This document shows, piece after piece, positions 55,389 through 64,000 of a stretch of 64,000 nucleotides of DNA. The stretch is taken from assembly GCA_040221055.1 (NCBI GenBank), contig JAVJVN010000011.1, forward strand, positions 170,619 to 234,618, in the 5' to 3' direction. The notes beneath the pieces were generated by a model. That model ran no database searches, had not been told where the DNA came from, and saw only the letters and a list, made by a program, of their open reading frames with translations. Made by a program: the position numbers and the translations under genes. Positions within the stretch are counted from its first letter, which is position 1; each line of letters opens with the position of its first letter. Source of the stretch: Rhodothermales bacterium. Its GTDB lineage: Bacteria > Bacteroidota > Rhodothermia > Rhodothermales > UBA10348.

Positions 55389-58300
55389 CGCAACGGTCTT
55401 TTCTTTCTGCACTCGGGGGCGTCATGCTGGTCGGCCTGGTGGCTTCCGGATGCGGAACGGGATCGGTCGTGTCCAACCGGTACGACAACTTCACGGCCTA
55501 TTACAACGGGTTCTACAACGCCGAGCGCGTGTTCGAGTCCGGTCGGGCATCCCTCAATACGCGCCGCACGGAAGTGGACCGGACCCGGTACCAACCCCTG
55601 TTCGAGCGTCCATCCGGCGCTACGGGAAGCCGGGATTTCGAAAGCGCCATCGCCAAGAGTGCCGACCTGCTCCGGGAGCATCCAGATTCCAAATGGGTGG
55701 ACGATGCGCTTTTGTTGATCGGGCAATCCTATTTCTACCAGGAGAATTTTGTCGGTGCGCTCCAGAAGTTCCAGGAAGTGATTTCCCTCGATACCCGACT
55801 TCGGCCTGAAGCCACCTTCTGGTTGGCCCGGACCATGATCACCTCCGGCTCCTATGATGAGGCGCAGGCCCTCCTGACTGCGGCCCTCCTGGAGGATGCC
55901 GACAGGGATTGGCAGAGCATGTACCATCTGGCCATGGGCGAACTGTATGTTAAGCAGGGGCAGTGGGAGGACGCCGAAGCGGCCCTGGCCACCGGATTGG
56001 AGCGCGTCAAGGACAAGGAGGTCGGCGCCCGCGCACAATTCCTGCACGGTCAGGTCCTTGAACGGTTGGATCGCCCCGAGGACGCGTACCGGGCCTTCCG
56101 GCGGGTCGGGGATTTCCGTCCTCCCTATGAACTGCAGTATGCCGCAGACTACTCGGCGGCCCGGGTCCAAGGGCGGTATCTCGATGAGGGCAGGGCGCTG
56201 GAAGCGGTGCGCCGGATGGAGCGCGATGACAAGAACGCTTCCTACGTTCCGGAAATCAGGTATTTGCGTGGACGGATCCTGCAGTATGCGGGTCGGGATG
56301 ACGAGGCATTCGCCGTCTATGACGGCGTGCTCTACGGATCGGCGCCGGGGACGAACCTGTCCGGCGTGCGCTCGCGCATCCATTTCGCGTTGGCAGAGAT
56401 GTACCGGGATGTGGACGGAAATTTTGTAATGGCGGCCGCGCACTTCGATTCGGCTGCCACCGGCACGGGCACGACAGGAGGTACAGGCCGGTCGGCTGCG
56501 TCGGGTCGGACGACACGCCAGTCGGACGTGGATACGGCTCCCGAGGCCATTCGCGACATGGCCGGTCTCCGGAATGCGTTCAAGGACTACGCGACGGTAT
56601 ATCTGGACATCCAGCGCATGGACTCCCTGCTTGCACTCGGCTCCTTGCCACAGGAAGCATTCGAAGCCCGCATCCTGGAGCTACGCCAGGAACGCGCGGT
56701 CGAGTTGGCCGAACAACAACGACTCCTGAACGAGCGTCAGCGGGAGCGGCAGTTCCAGCAGCTGGCGGGTGCTGCAAACGATCCTTTCGCCAATCAGGGG
56801 CTTCCCCCCGGCAAGGTCATCCCCGGCGTGAACGATGGCACGACGTCCAATACGGCGGGCTTTCTGTTCCATGAGGACCCCATCCGCGTACAGGAAGGGC
56901 GGGCCACGTTCCGGATGAAGTGGGGAGACCGCCCGCTGGTGCCGAACTGGCGGCGCGAGGAAGCCGTGTCCGGGATCCGGGATCAGGTGGACGATGAAGC
57001 GATTGCGGACGAAGGGGGAGACGCGGAAGGCGAATCGGAGACCTTGCCCGAAATTGACACATCCAGCGTTCCAAGGGATTCCACCAGCAAGTCTGCCATG
57101 CGTCGGGAGCGTGCGCTCGCACGGTACGAGTTGGGAAATACCCTCTTCCTGAACATGAACATGCCGGATTCGGCAGCGGTCTGGTACCGGCGCGTCATTG
57201 AAGAGGATGCCGGATTACCGGTTGCCCAACGTGCCTTGTACGCGCTTGCTGAAGTGCAGCGTGCGCTCGGTGACGACAATGCGGCCACCGCCCTGTACCG
57301 ACAGATCCTGGAGGAGTATCCGGAATCCGACTTCTCATCCCGTGTCCGGGGCCGATTGGGATTGGAAGAAGAGGTGATCTCCGCAGACTCGTCGGGTCTG
57401 GCATTGATGGCTTATTCCGACGTTTTTGATCGATGGGGGCAGGACCCCGATTCGCTGGTCATGGGCTCTTTCCTGCGTCTGGCCGCGGACTGGCCGGAGT
57501 TCGACGTGGCGGGGCGGGCCATGTTGACCGTGGCCCGCATGCACCTGGAGTGGGCCGACGCCGACTCGGCCCGTGTGGTCGGTCCGGTGCCGGCGGTGGT
57601 GGACCGCGGGACGTTGGAACGGTTGTGGCCGGCCTGGTTCGAGGTGGACTCCGTTTCTGTGGTGGATTCGGTACGGGTTGACCCGGCGTTGGTCGATTCG
57701 GTGATGGTCGATTCGGTGATGGTCGATTCGGCGTTGGTCGATTCGGTGATGGTCGATTCGCTTCCGGCGGATTCTTCGTTGATCCTGCCCGACTCAACCG
57801 CTGTGCGCCCGGATTCCGTGGTTGTCCGTTCGGTTCATCTCTCCGATCTGTATGCGTGGGTCAAGGATCGTTTCCAGGGTACGGATCTGTATACCGCGGC
57901 GGATCGTCGCTCCAAGGTCCTGGCTGAATATGTTCGCCCGCCCCAGGCAGAGCGTCCGGAACGGAAGGGGTTGACCGCCGCAGATTCGCTGGCCCTGGCC
58001 GCGCTGCGCGGCGAATTGGCCCCGCCTCCAAAGCCGGCGCCCGACTCCACGGTCACGGGTCGTCCGGACACTCTTGCCGTACCCGAGGAAGTCGTCGCGG
58101 CCGACAGCCTGGAAAATCCGGAGCGCCTCGATACGTCGAACCGCCTTCCCGGTGCGGCCCTCCCCCTGGAAACGGGCGGTCGCTACCTGGTCTGGACGGC
58201 TGCCGGGAACGGGGCGCCGGCTCCCACCGGGTTCTTTGTCCGGATCGGCCCACGGCTGTCGGATGTGGACAGCGCCGCGTTCATGCGCACTACGGTGGAG

Positions 58301-58483
58301 CGACAATTGATGGAGGACTCCGAACTGGTCCTGACCCTTGAGGACAGAGAACCGGAAGACCCTGAATTCCTGGTGGTGGCGGGCCCGTTCCGGGACCGGG
58401 AATCGGCGATTGCCTTCCACGGCATCTATGGATCGACCCTCGATGATGACGTTGGAATCCTGCAGATTGTGGACGTTCCGTGA
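55385..58483 (+). CDS. sprE: SprE/PorW-like T9SS lipoprotein with TPR and SPOR-like domain
   Basis: This 1032-residue protein has a lipoprotein signal with Cys23 (VASGC), then NRYDNFTAYYNGFYNAERVF, the N-terminal hallmark of SprE/PorW, the outer-membrane lipoprotein that links the T9SS motor to the translocon. TPR repeats occupy most of the chain (about 90-340 and 560-680). A Val-Asp-Ser repeat tract (760-792) and a proline-rich stretch precede a C-terminal SPOR-like domain (about 930-1032; GFFVRIGPRL, EFLVVAGPFRDRESA) which could bind peptidoglycan. The SPOR end is not standard for SprE. The T9SS cargo at 20987 shows the system is used. Start overlaps the pyk stop. Confidence 0.8.
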   Translation: MTQRSFLSALGGVMLVGLVASGCGTGSVVSNRYDNFTAYYNGFYNAERVFESGRASLNTRRTEVDRTRYQPLFERPSGATGSRDFESAIAKSADLLREHPDSKWVDDALLLIGQSYFYQENFVGALQKFQEVISLDTRLRPEATFWLARTMITSGSYDEAQALLTAALLEDADRDWQSMYHLAMGELYVKQGQWEDAEAALATGLERVKDKEVGARAQFLHGQVLERLDRPEDAYRAFRRVGDFRPPYELQYAADYSAARVQGRYLDEGRALEAVRRMERDDKNASYVPEIRYLRGRILQYAGRDDEAFAVYDGVLYGSAPGTNLSGVRSRIHFALAEMYRDVDGNFVMAAAHFDSAATGTGTTGGTGRSAASGRTTRQSDVDTAPEAIRDMAGLRNAFKDYATVYLDIQRMDSLLALGSLPQEAFEARILELRQERAVELAEQQRLLNERQRERQFQQLAGAANDPFANQGLPPGKVIPGVNDGTTSNTAGFLFHEDPIRVQEGRATFRMKWGDRPLVPNWRREEAVSGIRDQVDDEAIADEGGDAEGESETLPEIDTSSVPRDSTSKSAMRRERALARYELGNTLFLNMNMPDSAAVWYRRVIEEDAGLPVAQRALYALAEVQRALGDDNAATALYRQILEEYPESDFSSRVRGRLGLEEEVISADSSGLALMAYSDVFDRWGQDPDSLVMGSFLRLAADWPEFDVAGRAMLTVARMHLEWADADSARVVGPVPAVVDRGTLERLWPAWFEVDSVSVVDSVRVDPALVDSVMVDSVMVDSALVDSVMVDSLPADSSLILPDSTAVRPDSVVVRSVHLSDLYAWVKDRFQGTDLYTAADRRSKVLAEYVRPPQAERPERKGLTAADSLALAALRGELAPPPKPAPDSTVTGRPDTLAVPEEVVAADSLENPERLDTSNRLPGAALPLETGGRYLVWTAAGNGAPAPTGFFVRIGPRLSDVDSAAFMRTTVERQLMEDSELVLTLEDREPEDPEFLVVAGPFRDRESAIAFHGIYGSTLDDDVGILQIVDVP
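57662..57760 (+). repeat. Tandem repeat encoding a VDSVM-type tract
   Basis: A 15-base unit (core GTGATGGTCGATTCG) recurs with variants, encoding residues 760-792 of the SprE-like protein as imperfect pentapeptides (VDSVM, VDSAL). Near-identical DNA units imply recent copy-number change; the tract is probably a flexible acidic linker between the TPR and SPOR-like parts. Confidence 0.85.
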
Positions 58484-58591
58484 ATGGAACCAAGCGATCC
58501 AGCGGATGTACCCTCGCACCCTATATCTGGTGATTGAAACCTGAGGTGCGTACGGTCTCGTAGGCATCCCGGTCAACCCCTGACTCCCGGA

Positions 58592-60634
58592 ATGTCTGAC
58601 AACGAACGCAACAAATTGAAACTCGACCGCCCGACGCCCGGGAAAGGACCGCGCATGCCCGATCAACGGCCGCGGTTCATGCTGTGGATTTACCTGGCGG
58701 CCTTCATGGCCATCATGGTCCACATTTTCCTCTTCGTCGGAGGCATGGAACCCAACGAGGTGGAGTACTCCCGCTTCCTGGACCAGGTCGAGAAGGGTTA
58801 TGTGAACGAGATCGTCCTGGTCAACAATACCCGTATTGAGGGTCTGTACACCGACGATGCGGTCAGACAGGGGCTCGTCGAGGTCAAACCGCCCCAGCAG
58901 AACCTGTTCTCAACACCCGATGTTGACGCCGAGAACCGATTCTTCTCGACCAAACCGGCCGATCACGAGCTCGTGCAGTTCCTGCTGGACCACAACGCGG
59001 AGGCGCGGGAGGCCGGCGGCAGCGAGGTGGGATTCGATGCGAGGCAGGATGACAACTGGTTCGGTGGCGTCCTGACGTGGATATTTCCGCTCCTCATCAT
59101 CATTGCCCTCTGGGTGTTCATGATCCGGCGCATGAACCCCGGATCCCAGGTCCTGAACATCGGCAAGAACAAGGCCGTGCTGTTCGATGCCATGGGCGAC
59201 CAGAAGCTGACCTTCAAGGACGTTGCCGGCCTGGAAGAGGCCAAGGAGGAAGTGGAGGAAGTCGTCGAGTTCCTGAAGAACCCCAAGAAGTTCACGCGTC
59301 TGGGCGGAAAGCTGCCGAAGGGCGTCCTTCTGGTCGGTCCTCCCGGCACAGGCAAGACCTTGCTGGCCAAAGCCGTGGCGGGTGAGGCCGGAACGCCCTT
59401 TTTCTCGCTTTCAGGCTCTGATTTCGTCGAAATGTTCGTCGGGGTCGGTGCCGCCCGCGTACGGGATCTATTCCGTCAGGCCAAGGAGAAAGCCCCGTGC
59501 ATCATTTTCATCGATGAGATCGATGCCATCGGGCGTTCGCGCGGCAAAGGCATGATGATGGGGGCAAACGATGAGCGGGAGAACACCCTGAATCAGTTGC
59601 TGGTCGAGATGGACGGTTTCAATACCGATTCCGGCGTAATCATCATGGCGGCCACGAACCGTCCGGACGTCCTCGATACCGCCCTGCTGCGACCGGGTCG
59701 TTTTGACCGACAGATCCTGGTGGACAAACCCGACCGCAAGGAGCGCGCGGAGATCTTCAAGGTCCACACCCGTGACCTCATTCTGGGTGAAGGCGTCGAC
59801 ATGGTGGTCCTGGCCGGACAGACACCCGGGTTCGCGGGCGCCGAGATTGCCAACGTCTGCAATGAAGCGGCCCTTCTGGCTGCCCGTACCGGCAAGGACG
59901 AAATCAAGATGGTTGATTTCGAGAAAGCCATTGATCGTGTGATTGCCGGCCTGGAAAAGAAGAACAAGATCATCTCCCCGGAAGAGCGGAAGATCGTGGC
60001 TTACCACGAGGCGGGTCACGCCATTACCGGGTGGTTCCTGAAGTACACCGATCCGGTGGTCAAGGTATCCATCGTGCCGCGTGGACTCGCCGCCCTGGGA
60101 TACGCCCAGTACTTGCCGGAAGAGCGCTACCTGTATACGAAGGAAGCCCTCATGGACCGGATGGTCATGGCCATGGGAGGACGCGTAGCGGAGGAAATCA
60201 TTTTCGGTCAGATATCCACCGGTGCACAGAACGACCTGGAGCGCATTACAAAAATGAGCTATGCCATGGTGGTCGACTACGGCATGTCGGAGCGCATTGG
60301 ATACGTATCGTTCAATCAGGGCAGGGAGGGGCAGGATTCTCCGGTCTTCTCCAAGCCGTATTCGGATGAGACGGCCCGGGTGATTGACGAGGAGGTGAAG
60401 AGCATCATCGACTCGGTGCGTGCCACGGCGCGCGGACTGCTGGAAACCCATGCCAGCAAGCTGGAGGAGATGGCCCAGGCCCTGTTGGTCAAGGAAGTCC
60501 TTGGCCCGAAAGACCTCGTCGAAATCCTGGGTACCCGCCCGCACGGGGAGTATGTACAGTACGAAGGCAGTGAAACACCGGTCGCGACCGCCGGTGAGAC
60601 GCCCGGCGTTGTCGTATCGCCTGAAGAAAACTGA
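58592..60634 (+). CDS. ftsH: ATP-dependent zinc metalloprotease FtsH
   Basis: This 680-residue membrane protease degrades misfolded and regulated membrane proteins. It has two helices (about residues 30-52 and 160-178) around a periplasmic FtsH-extracellular domain, an AAA domain with Walker A GPPGTGKT (249-256), Walker [12 protein letters not shown], arginine finger RPGRFDRQ, and the zinc site HEAGH at 472-476 with a later Asp in QNDLERIT. The length is normal. It lies 108 bases after the SprE-like gene, on the same strand, perhaps with its own promoter. Confidence 0.97.
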   Translation: MSDNERNKLKLDRPTPGKGPRMPDQRPRFMLWIYLAAFMAIMVHIFLFVGGMEPNEVEYSRFLDQVEKGYVNEIVLVNNTRIEGLYTDDAVRQGLVEVKPPQQNLFSTPDVDAENRFFSTKPADHELVQFLLDHNAEAREAGGSEVGFDARQDDNWFGGVLTWIFPLLIIIALWVFMIRRMNPGSQVLNIGKNKAVLFDAMGDQKLTFKDVAGLEEAKEEVEEVVEFLKNPKKFTRLGGKLPKGVLLVGPPGTGKTLLAKAVAGEAGTPFFSLSGSDFVEMFVGVGAARVRDLFRQAKEKAPCIIFIDEIDAIGRSRGKGMMMGANDERENTLNQLLVEMDGFNTDSGVIIMAATNRPDVLDTALLRPGRFDRQILVDKPDRKERAEIFKVHTRDLILGEGVDMVVLAGQTPGFAGAEIANVCNEAALLAARTGKDEIKMVDFEKAIDRVIAGLEKKNKIISPEERKIVAYHEAGHAITGWFLKYTDPVVKVSIVPRGLAALGYAQYLPEERYLYTKEALMDRMVMAMGGRVAEEIIFGQISTGAQNDLERITKMSYAMVVDYGMSERIGYVSFNQGREGQDSPVFSKPYSDETARVIDEEVKSIIDSVRATARGLLETHASKLEEMAQALLVKEVLGPKDLVEILGTRPHGEYVQYEGSETPVATAGETPGVVVSPEEN

Positions 60635-60741
60635 TCTATTGATATAGATCACCTACTTCTTCAGGTCGAGTCCAGAAGCGATTCCGGGGCTGTTTTTCGT
60701 CCGAAGGGTATCATCTCAAGCTTTCTTCACGGAAGTAGTGG

Positions 60742-60769
60742 TTGCCAGCTGACGGCTGTTCGTATATTG
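60742..60769 (+). promoter_or_regulatory. Candidate promoter of the str operon
   Basis: TTGCCA (60742-60747) and TATATTG (60763-60769) lie 74 bases before the rpsL GTG. The 15-base spacing is shorter than at the other sites in this window. The region 60635-60842 has no gene. Confidence 0.45.
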
Positions 60770-60842
60770 AGAGACTGGAGCAATTACGAATTGCCTCCAG
60801 AAACACCTACTCGCGTTTACAACAGATAACCGGTCAGCAGAC

Positions 60843-61217
<375 letters not shown>

Positions 61218-61256
61218 TTGCCCCGCTGATCAACCCGTTTTTTCCAAAGCGAGATT

Positions 61257-61724
61257 ATGCGTAGAAAAAAAGCAGAACGCCGGCAGCCCGTTGCCGACCC
61301 TGTATTCGGAGATGTTCTCGTCTCCCAGTTCGTGAACGCCGTCATGGAATCCGGCAAGAAGAACGTAGCCCGTGGCCTGGTATACCAGGCTTTCGACGTT
61401 GTCGAAGAGCGCACGAAGGAATCCGGTGTGGAAGTGTTCCACAAGGCGGTAAACAATGTGGCTCCGCTGGTGGAAGTCCGTAGCCGCCGTGTCGGTGGTG
61501 CTACGTACCAGGTGCCGGTTGAAGTCCGTCCGGACCGCCGCGTTGCCCTGGCGTTCCGCTGGCTCATCCAGTATGCCCGTGGGCGCAACGACAAGAGCAT
61601 GGCCAACCGATTGGCAGCCGAACTCATGGCCGCGGCCAAGGGTGAGGGTGGCGCCATCAAGAAGAAGGACGATACGCACCGCATGGCCGAGTCCAACAAG
61701 GCCTTTGCCCATTTCCGATTCTAG
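61257..61724 (+). CDS. rpsG: 30S ribosomal protein S7
   Basis: This 155-residue protein begins [19 protein letters not shown] and has the S7 core ([23 protein letters not shown], [52 protein letters not shown]). It binds the 3' major domain of 16S rRNA and starts head assembly of the small subunit. It lies 39 bases after rpsL and 6 bases before fusA. Confidence 0.98.
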   Translation: MRRKKAERRQPVADPVFGDVLVSQFVNAVMESGKKNVARGLVYQAFDVVEERTKESGVEVFHKAVNNVAPLVEVRSRRVGGATYQVPVEVRPDRRVALAFRWLIQYARGRNDKSMANRLAAELMAAAKGEGGAIKKKDDTHRMAESNKAFAHFRF

Positions 61725-61730
61725 TCTGAC

Positions 61731-63833
61731 ATGAGTACTCCAAACAAAAACGTGCTGTCCCGGACGCGCAATATCGGCATCATGGCCCATATTGACGCCG
61801 GCAAGACGACGACGACCGAGCGCATCCTGTTCTACACGGGCAAGCTGCACCGCATGGGTGAAGTCCATGACGGCGGCGCTACCATGGACTGGATGGAACA
61901 GGAAAAAGAGCGCGGCATCACGATTACGTCCGCGGCAACCACGGCCGAATGGGATGGCCATCGCATCAACATCATCGACACACCGGGTCACGTTGACTTC
62001 ACGGTGGAAGTAGAGCGTTCCCTCCGTGTTCTTGACGGAGCTGTCGCCCTTTTCTGTGCCGTCGGTGGCGTAGAGCCCCAGTCCGAAACCGTCTGGCGTC
62101 AGGCAGACAAGTATCACGTACCGCGCATTGCGTTCGTGAACAAGATGGATCGTACGGGTGCAGACTTCGAGGCCGCCATCAACGCCATGCGGGATCGCCT
62201 GAAGGCCAACCCGGTGCCGGTACAGGTGCCGATCGGTGAAGGTGAGATGTTCCGCGGAGTCATCGACCTCATCCGGAACCGGGCCATCATCTGGCACGAC
62301 GAGACGCAGGGCGCCACGTTTGACGACATTGAAATCCCGGACGACCTGAAGAAGGATGCCCGTCACTGGCGCATCAACCTTCTGGAAGCCGTTGCGGAGC
62401 ACAACGACGAGCTGCTCATGAAGTACCTCGAAGGTGAGGAAATCACCGTCGAAGAGCTCAAGGCTGTTGTCCGCAAGGCCGCCCTCAGCATGGACATTAC
62501 TCCGGTATTCTGCGGGTCAGCCTTCAAGAACAAGGGCGTGCAGCGTCTTCTGGATGGTATCATCGATTACCTCCCCAGCCCGTTGGATATTCCGCCGATC
62601 TCCGGCATCGACCCGATCACGAATGCATCGGTTACGCGTGAGCCGGATCCGAAGGGTCCGTTCAGCGCCATCGCATTCAAGATCATGACCGATCCGTACG
62701 TTGGAAAGCTGACGTTCTTCCGGGTCTATTCCGGTACGCTTGCGAAGGGATCAGCCGTGCTGAATGCCACGAGCCGTACCAAGGAGCGTGTGGGTCGGTT
62801 GCTGTTCATGCACTCGAATCACCGTGAAGACGTTGAAATGGTCAGCGCGGGGGATATCGGTGCCGCCGTGGGTCTCAAGAACGTCCGTACGGGCGACACG
62901 CTTTGCGATGCCGACCACGAGGTCATCCTCGAGAAGATGGAGTTTCCGGAGCCGGTCATCCGTATTGCCATCGAGCCCAAGTCCAAGGCGGACAGCGACA
63001 AGCTCGGTGCGGGCCTCCAGAAGCTTGCTGAAGAAGATCCCACGTTCAAGGTGTCGGTCGATCACGAAACCGGGCAGACCATCATTGCCGGTATGGGCGA
63101 GTTGCACCTGGAAATCATTGTGGACCGTCTGAAGCGCGAGTTCAAGGTGGAAGCGAACGTCGGCAAGCCGCAGGTGTCGTACCGGGAAGCCATTCTCAAG
63201 ACCGTCGACAGCCGCTACACGCACAAGAAGCAGTCAGGTGGCCGCGGTCAGTTCGCTGAAGTCTGGCTCGAGCTGGGTCCGGCCGAAGAGGGCAAGGTTG
63301 GCCTCGATTTCGTTGACGACATCAAGGGTGGATCCATCCCGCGTGAATTCATTCCTTCCGTGGAGAAGGGCATTCGCGAAGCCATGAGCCAGGGGCCGCT
63401 CGCCGGCTATCCGGTGGAAGGCATCCGCGCGCGGCTGTATGATGGCAAGTTCCACAACGTGGACTCCGATCAGCTGTCCTTTGAAATCGCCGGTCGCATG
63501 GCCTTCCGCGAAATGTCCCGCAAGGCCGATCCGAAGTTGATGGAGCCCATCATGTCTGTTGAGGTGGTAACACCTGAAGAGTACATGGGTGACGTCATTG
63601 GAGACCTCAACAGCCGCCGTGGGCGGATTGAGAGCATGGGCCAGCGCAACGACGTGCACGTCATCAAGTCCTTCGTGCCTCTTTCCAGCATGTTCGGTTA
63701 TTCCACCGACATGCGTTCGCTCACGCAGGGTCGTGCCATCTATACGATGCAGTTCGATCACTACGCGGAAGTACCGAAGAGCGTTGCGGAAGAAGTCATT
63801 GCTGCCGCCTCTGGCGCAGTCTCCGTCGATTAA
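61731..63833 (+). CDS. fusA: Elongation factor G
   Basis: This 700-residue GTPase drives ribosomal translocation. GTPase motifs are G1 [10 protein letters not shown]2 containing [11 protein letters not shown]3 DTPGHVD, and [10 protein letters not shown]; domains II-V follow, ending in the EF-G C-terminal block with [17 protein letters not shown]. The length is normal for EF-G and there is only one copy in the window. It belongs to the str operon; tuf begins 26 bases later. Confidence 0.98.
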   Translation: MSTPNKNVLSRTRNIGIMAHIDAGKTTTTERILFYTGKLHRMGEVHDGGATMDWMEQEKERGITITSAATTAEWDGHRINIIDTPGHVDFTVEVERSLRVLDGAVALFCAVGGVEPQSETVWRQADKYHVPRIAFVNKMDRTGADFEAAINAMRDRLKANPVPVQVPIGEGEMFRGVIDLIRNRAIIWHDETQGATFDDIEIPDDLKKDARHWRINLLEAVAEHNDELLMKYLEGEEITVEELKAVVRKAALSMDITPVFCGSAFKNKGVQRLLDGIIDYLPSPLDIPPISGIDPITNASVTREPDPKGPFSAIAFKIMTDPYVGKLTFFRVYSGTLAKGSAVLNATSRTKERVGRLLFMHSNHREDVEMVSAGDIGAAVGLKNVRTGDTLCDADHEVILEKMEFPEPVIRIAIEPKSKADSDKLGAGLQKLAEEDPTFKVSVDHETGQTIIAGMGELHLEIIVDRLKREFKVEANVGKPQVSYREAILKTVDSRYTHKKQSGGRGQFAEVWLELGPAEEGKVGLDFVDDIKGGSIPREFIPSVEKGIREAMSQGPLAGYPVEGIRARLYDGKFHNVDSDQLSFEIAGRMAFREMSRKADPKLMEPIMSVEVVTPEEYMGDVIGDLNSRRGRIESMGQRNDVHVIKSFVPLSSMFGYSTDMRSLTQGRAIYTMQFDHYAEVPKSVAEEVIAAASGAVSVD

Positions 63834-63859
63834 CAAGCAATACCAGACGAACAACAGTC

Positions 63860-64000
63860 ATGGCAAAAGAACAATTCAAGCGGAACAAGCCCCACGTGAA
63901 CGTGGGCACGATCGGTCACGTCGACCATGGCAAGACGACGCTGACGGCAGCAATCACGACGGTGCTTGCGAAGCGTGTTGAAGGGAACACCCTTCGTTCA
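63860..64000 (+). CDS. tuf: Elongation factor Tu, 5' part only
   Basis: The first 47 residues are visible before the window ends: [20 protein letters not shown] followed by the P-loop [13 protein letters not shown]. This is EF-Tu, which carries aminoacyl-tRNA to the ribosome. It is the fourth gene of the str operon, truncated only by the window edge. Confidence 0.97.
   Translation, partial: MAKEQFKRNKPHVNVGTIGHVDHGKTTLTAAITTVLAKRVEGNTLRS

Noticed and set aside
57662..57760. CRISPR array
   Set aside because: The repeat units are contiguous, 15 bases long and in frame in a coding region, with no spacers and no cas genes.

Overview
The window is about 61-64% GC by eye and looks like a chromosome segment of a Rhodothermota/Bacteroidota-type Gram-negative bacterium, most likely Rhodothermales. 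The evidence is: a C-terminal type IX secretion (T9SS) sorting domain that opens NYPNPFNP, a SprE/PorW-like T9SS lipoprotein, a hybrid two-component regulator with propeller, kinase, receiver and AraC domains, a DUF5916 outer-membrane protein, a choice-of-anchor B protein, and promoters of the form TTG-N20-TAnnTTG. No phage, transposase or CRISPR array was seen.

Layout. 1-9007 (+): the tail of a DUF5916 barrel, a P-type cation ATPase, then an overlapping cluster of a LolA-like carrier, two FtsX-type permeases, a LolD-like ATPase and an outer-membrane barrel. This looks like a dedicated inner-to-outer-membrane transport route. 9008-14939 (-): six tightly packed genes (amidohydrolase, membrane protein, CBS protein, membrane protein, PadR regulator, MacB/FtsX-like permease). 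14990-22360 (+): a 1345-residue hybrid regulator followed by a PKD lipoprotein and a T9SS-exported protein; these two targets share a 53-bp upstream element. 22453-27560: small genes, a methyltransferase/FKBP/coiled-coil cluster, a glutamyl-endopeptidase-like S9 peptidase and a small outer-membrane protein.

27640-27953 holds tRNA-Arg(ACG), its promoter and terminator, and a displaced copy of the tRNA 3' end. 27983-35794 is a CzcA-type metal efflux operon with a divergent two-component system. 36768-44069 is a CusA-type operon that keeps all three substrate methionines, with an MFS gene and a small His/Cys-bearing protein. 44103-47598: a short-chain dehydrogenase, an outer-membrane protein and a lipoprotein. 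47797-53548: a cysteate-synthase-like enzyme, then a choice-of-anchor B protein coupled to a seven-heme TPR lipoprotein. 53976-64000 is housekeeping: pyruvate kinase, SprE-like lipoprotein, FtsH, then rpsL-rpsG-fusA-tuf (tuf cut by the window end).

No gene-free stretch exceeds 300 bases. Start sites were chosen from signal peptides, overlaps and Shine-Dalgarno sequences where present; all functional calls come from motifs read by eye, without database searches.
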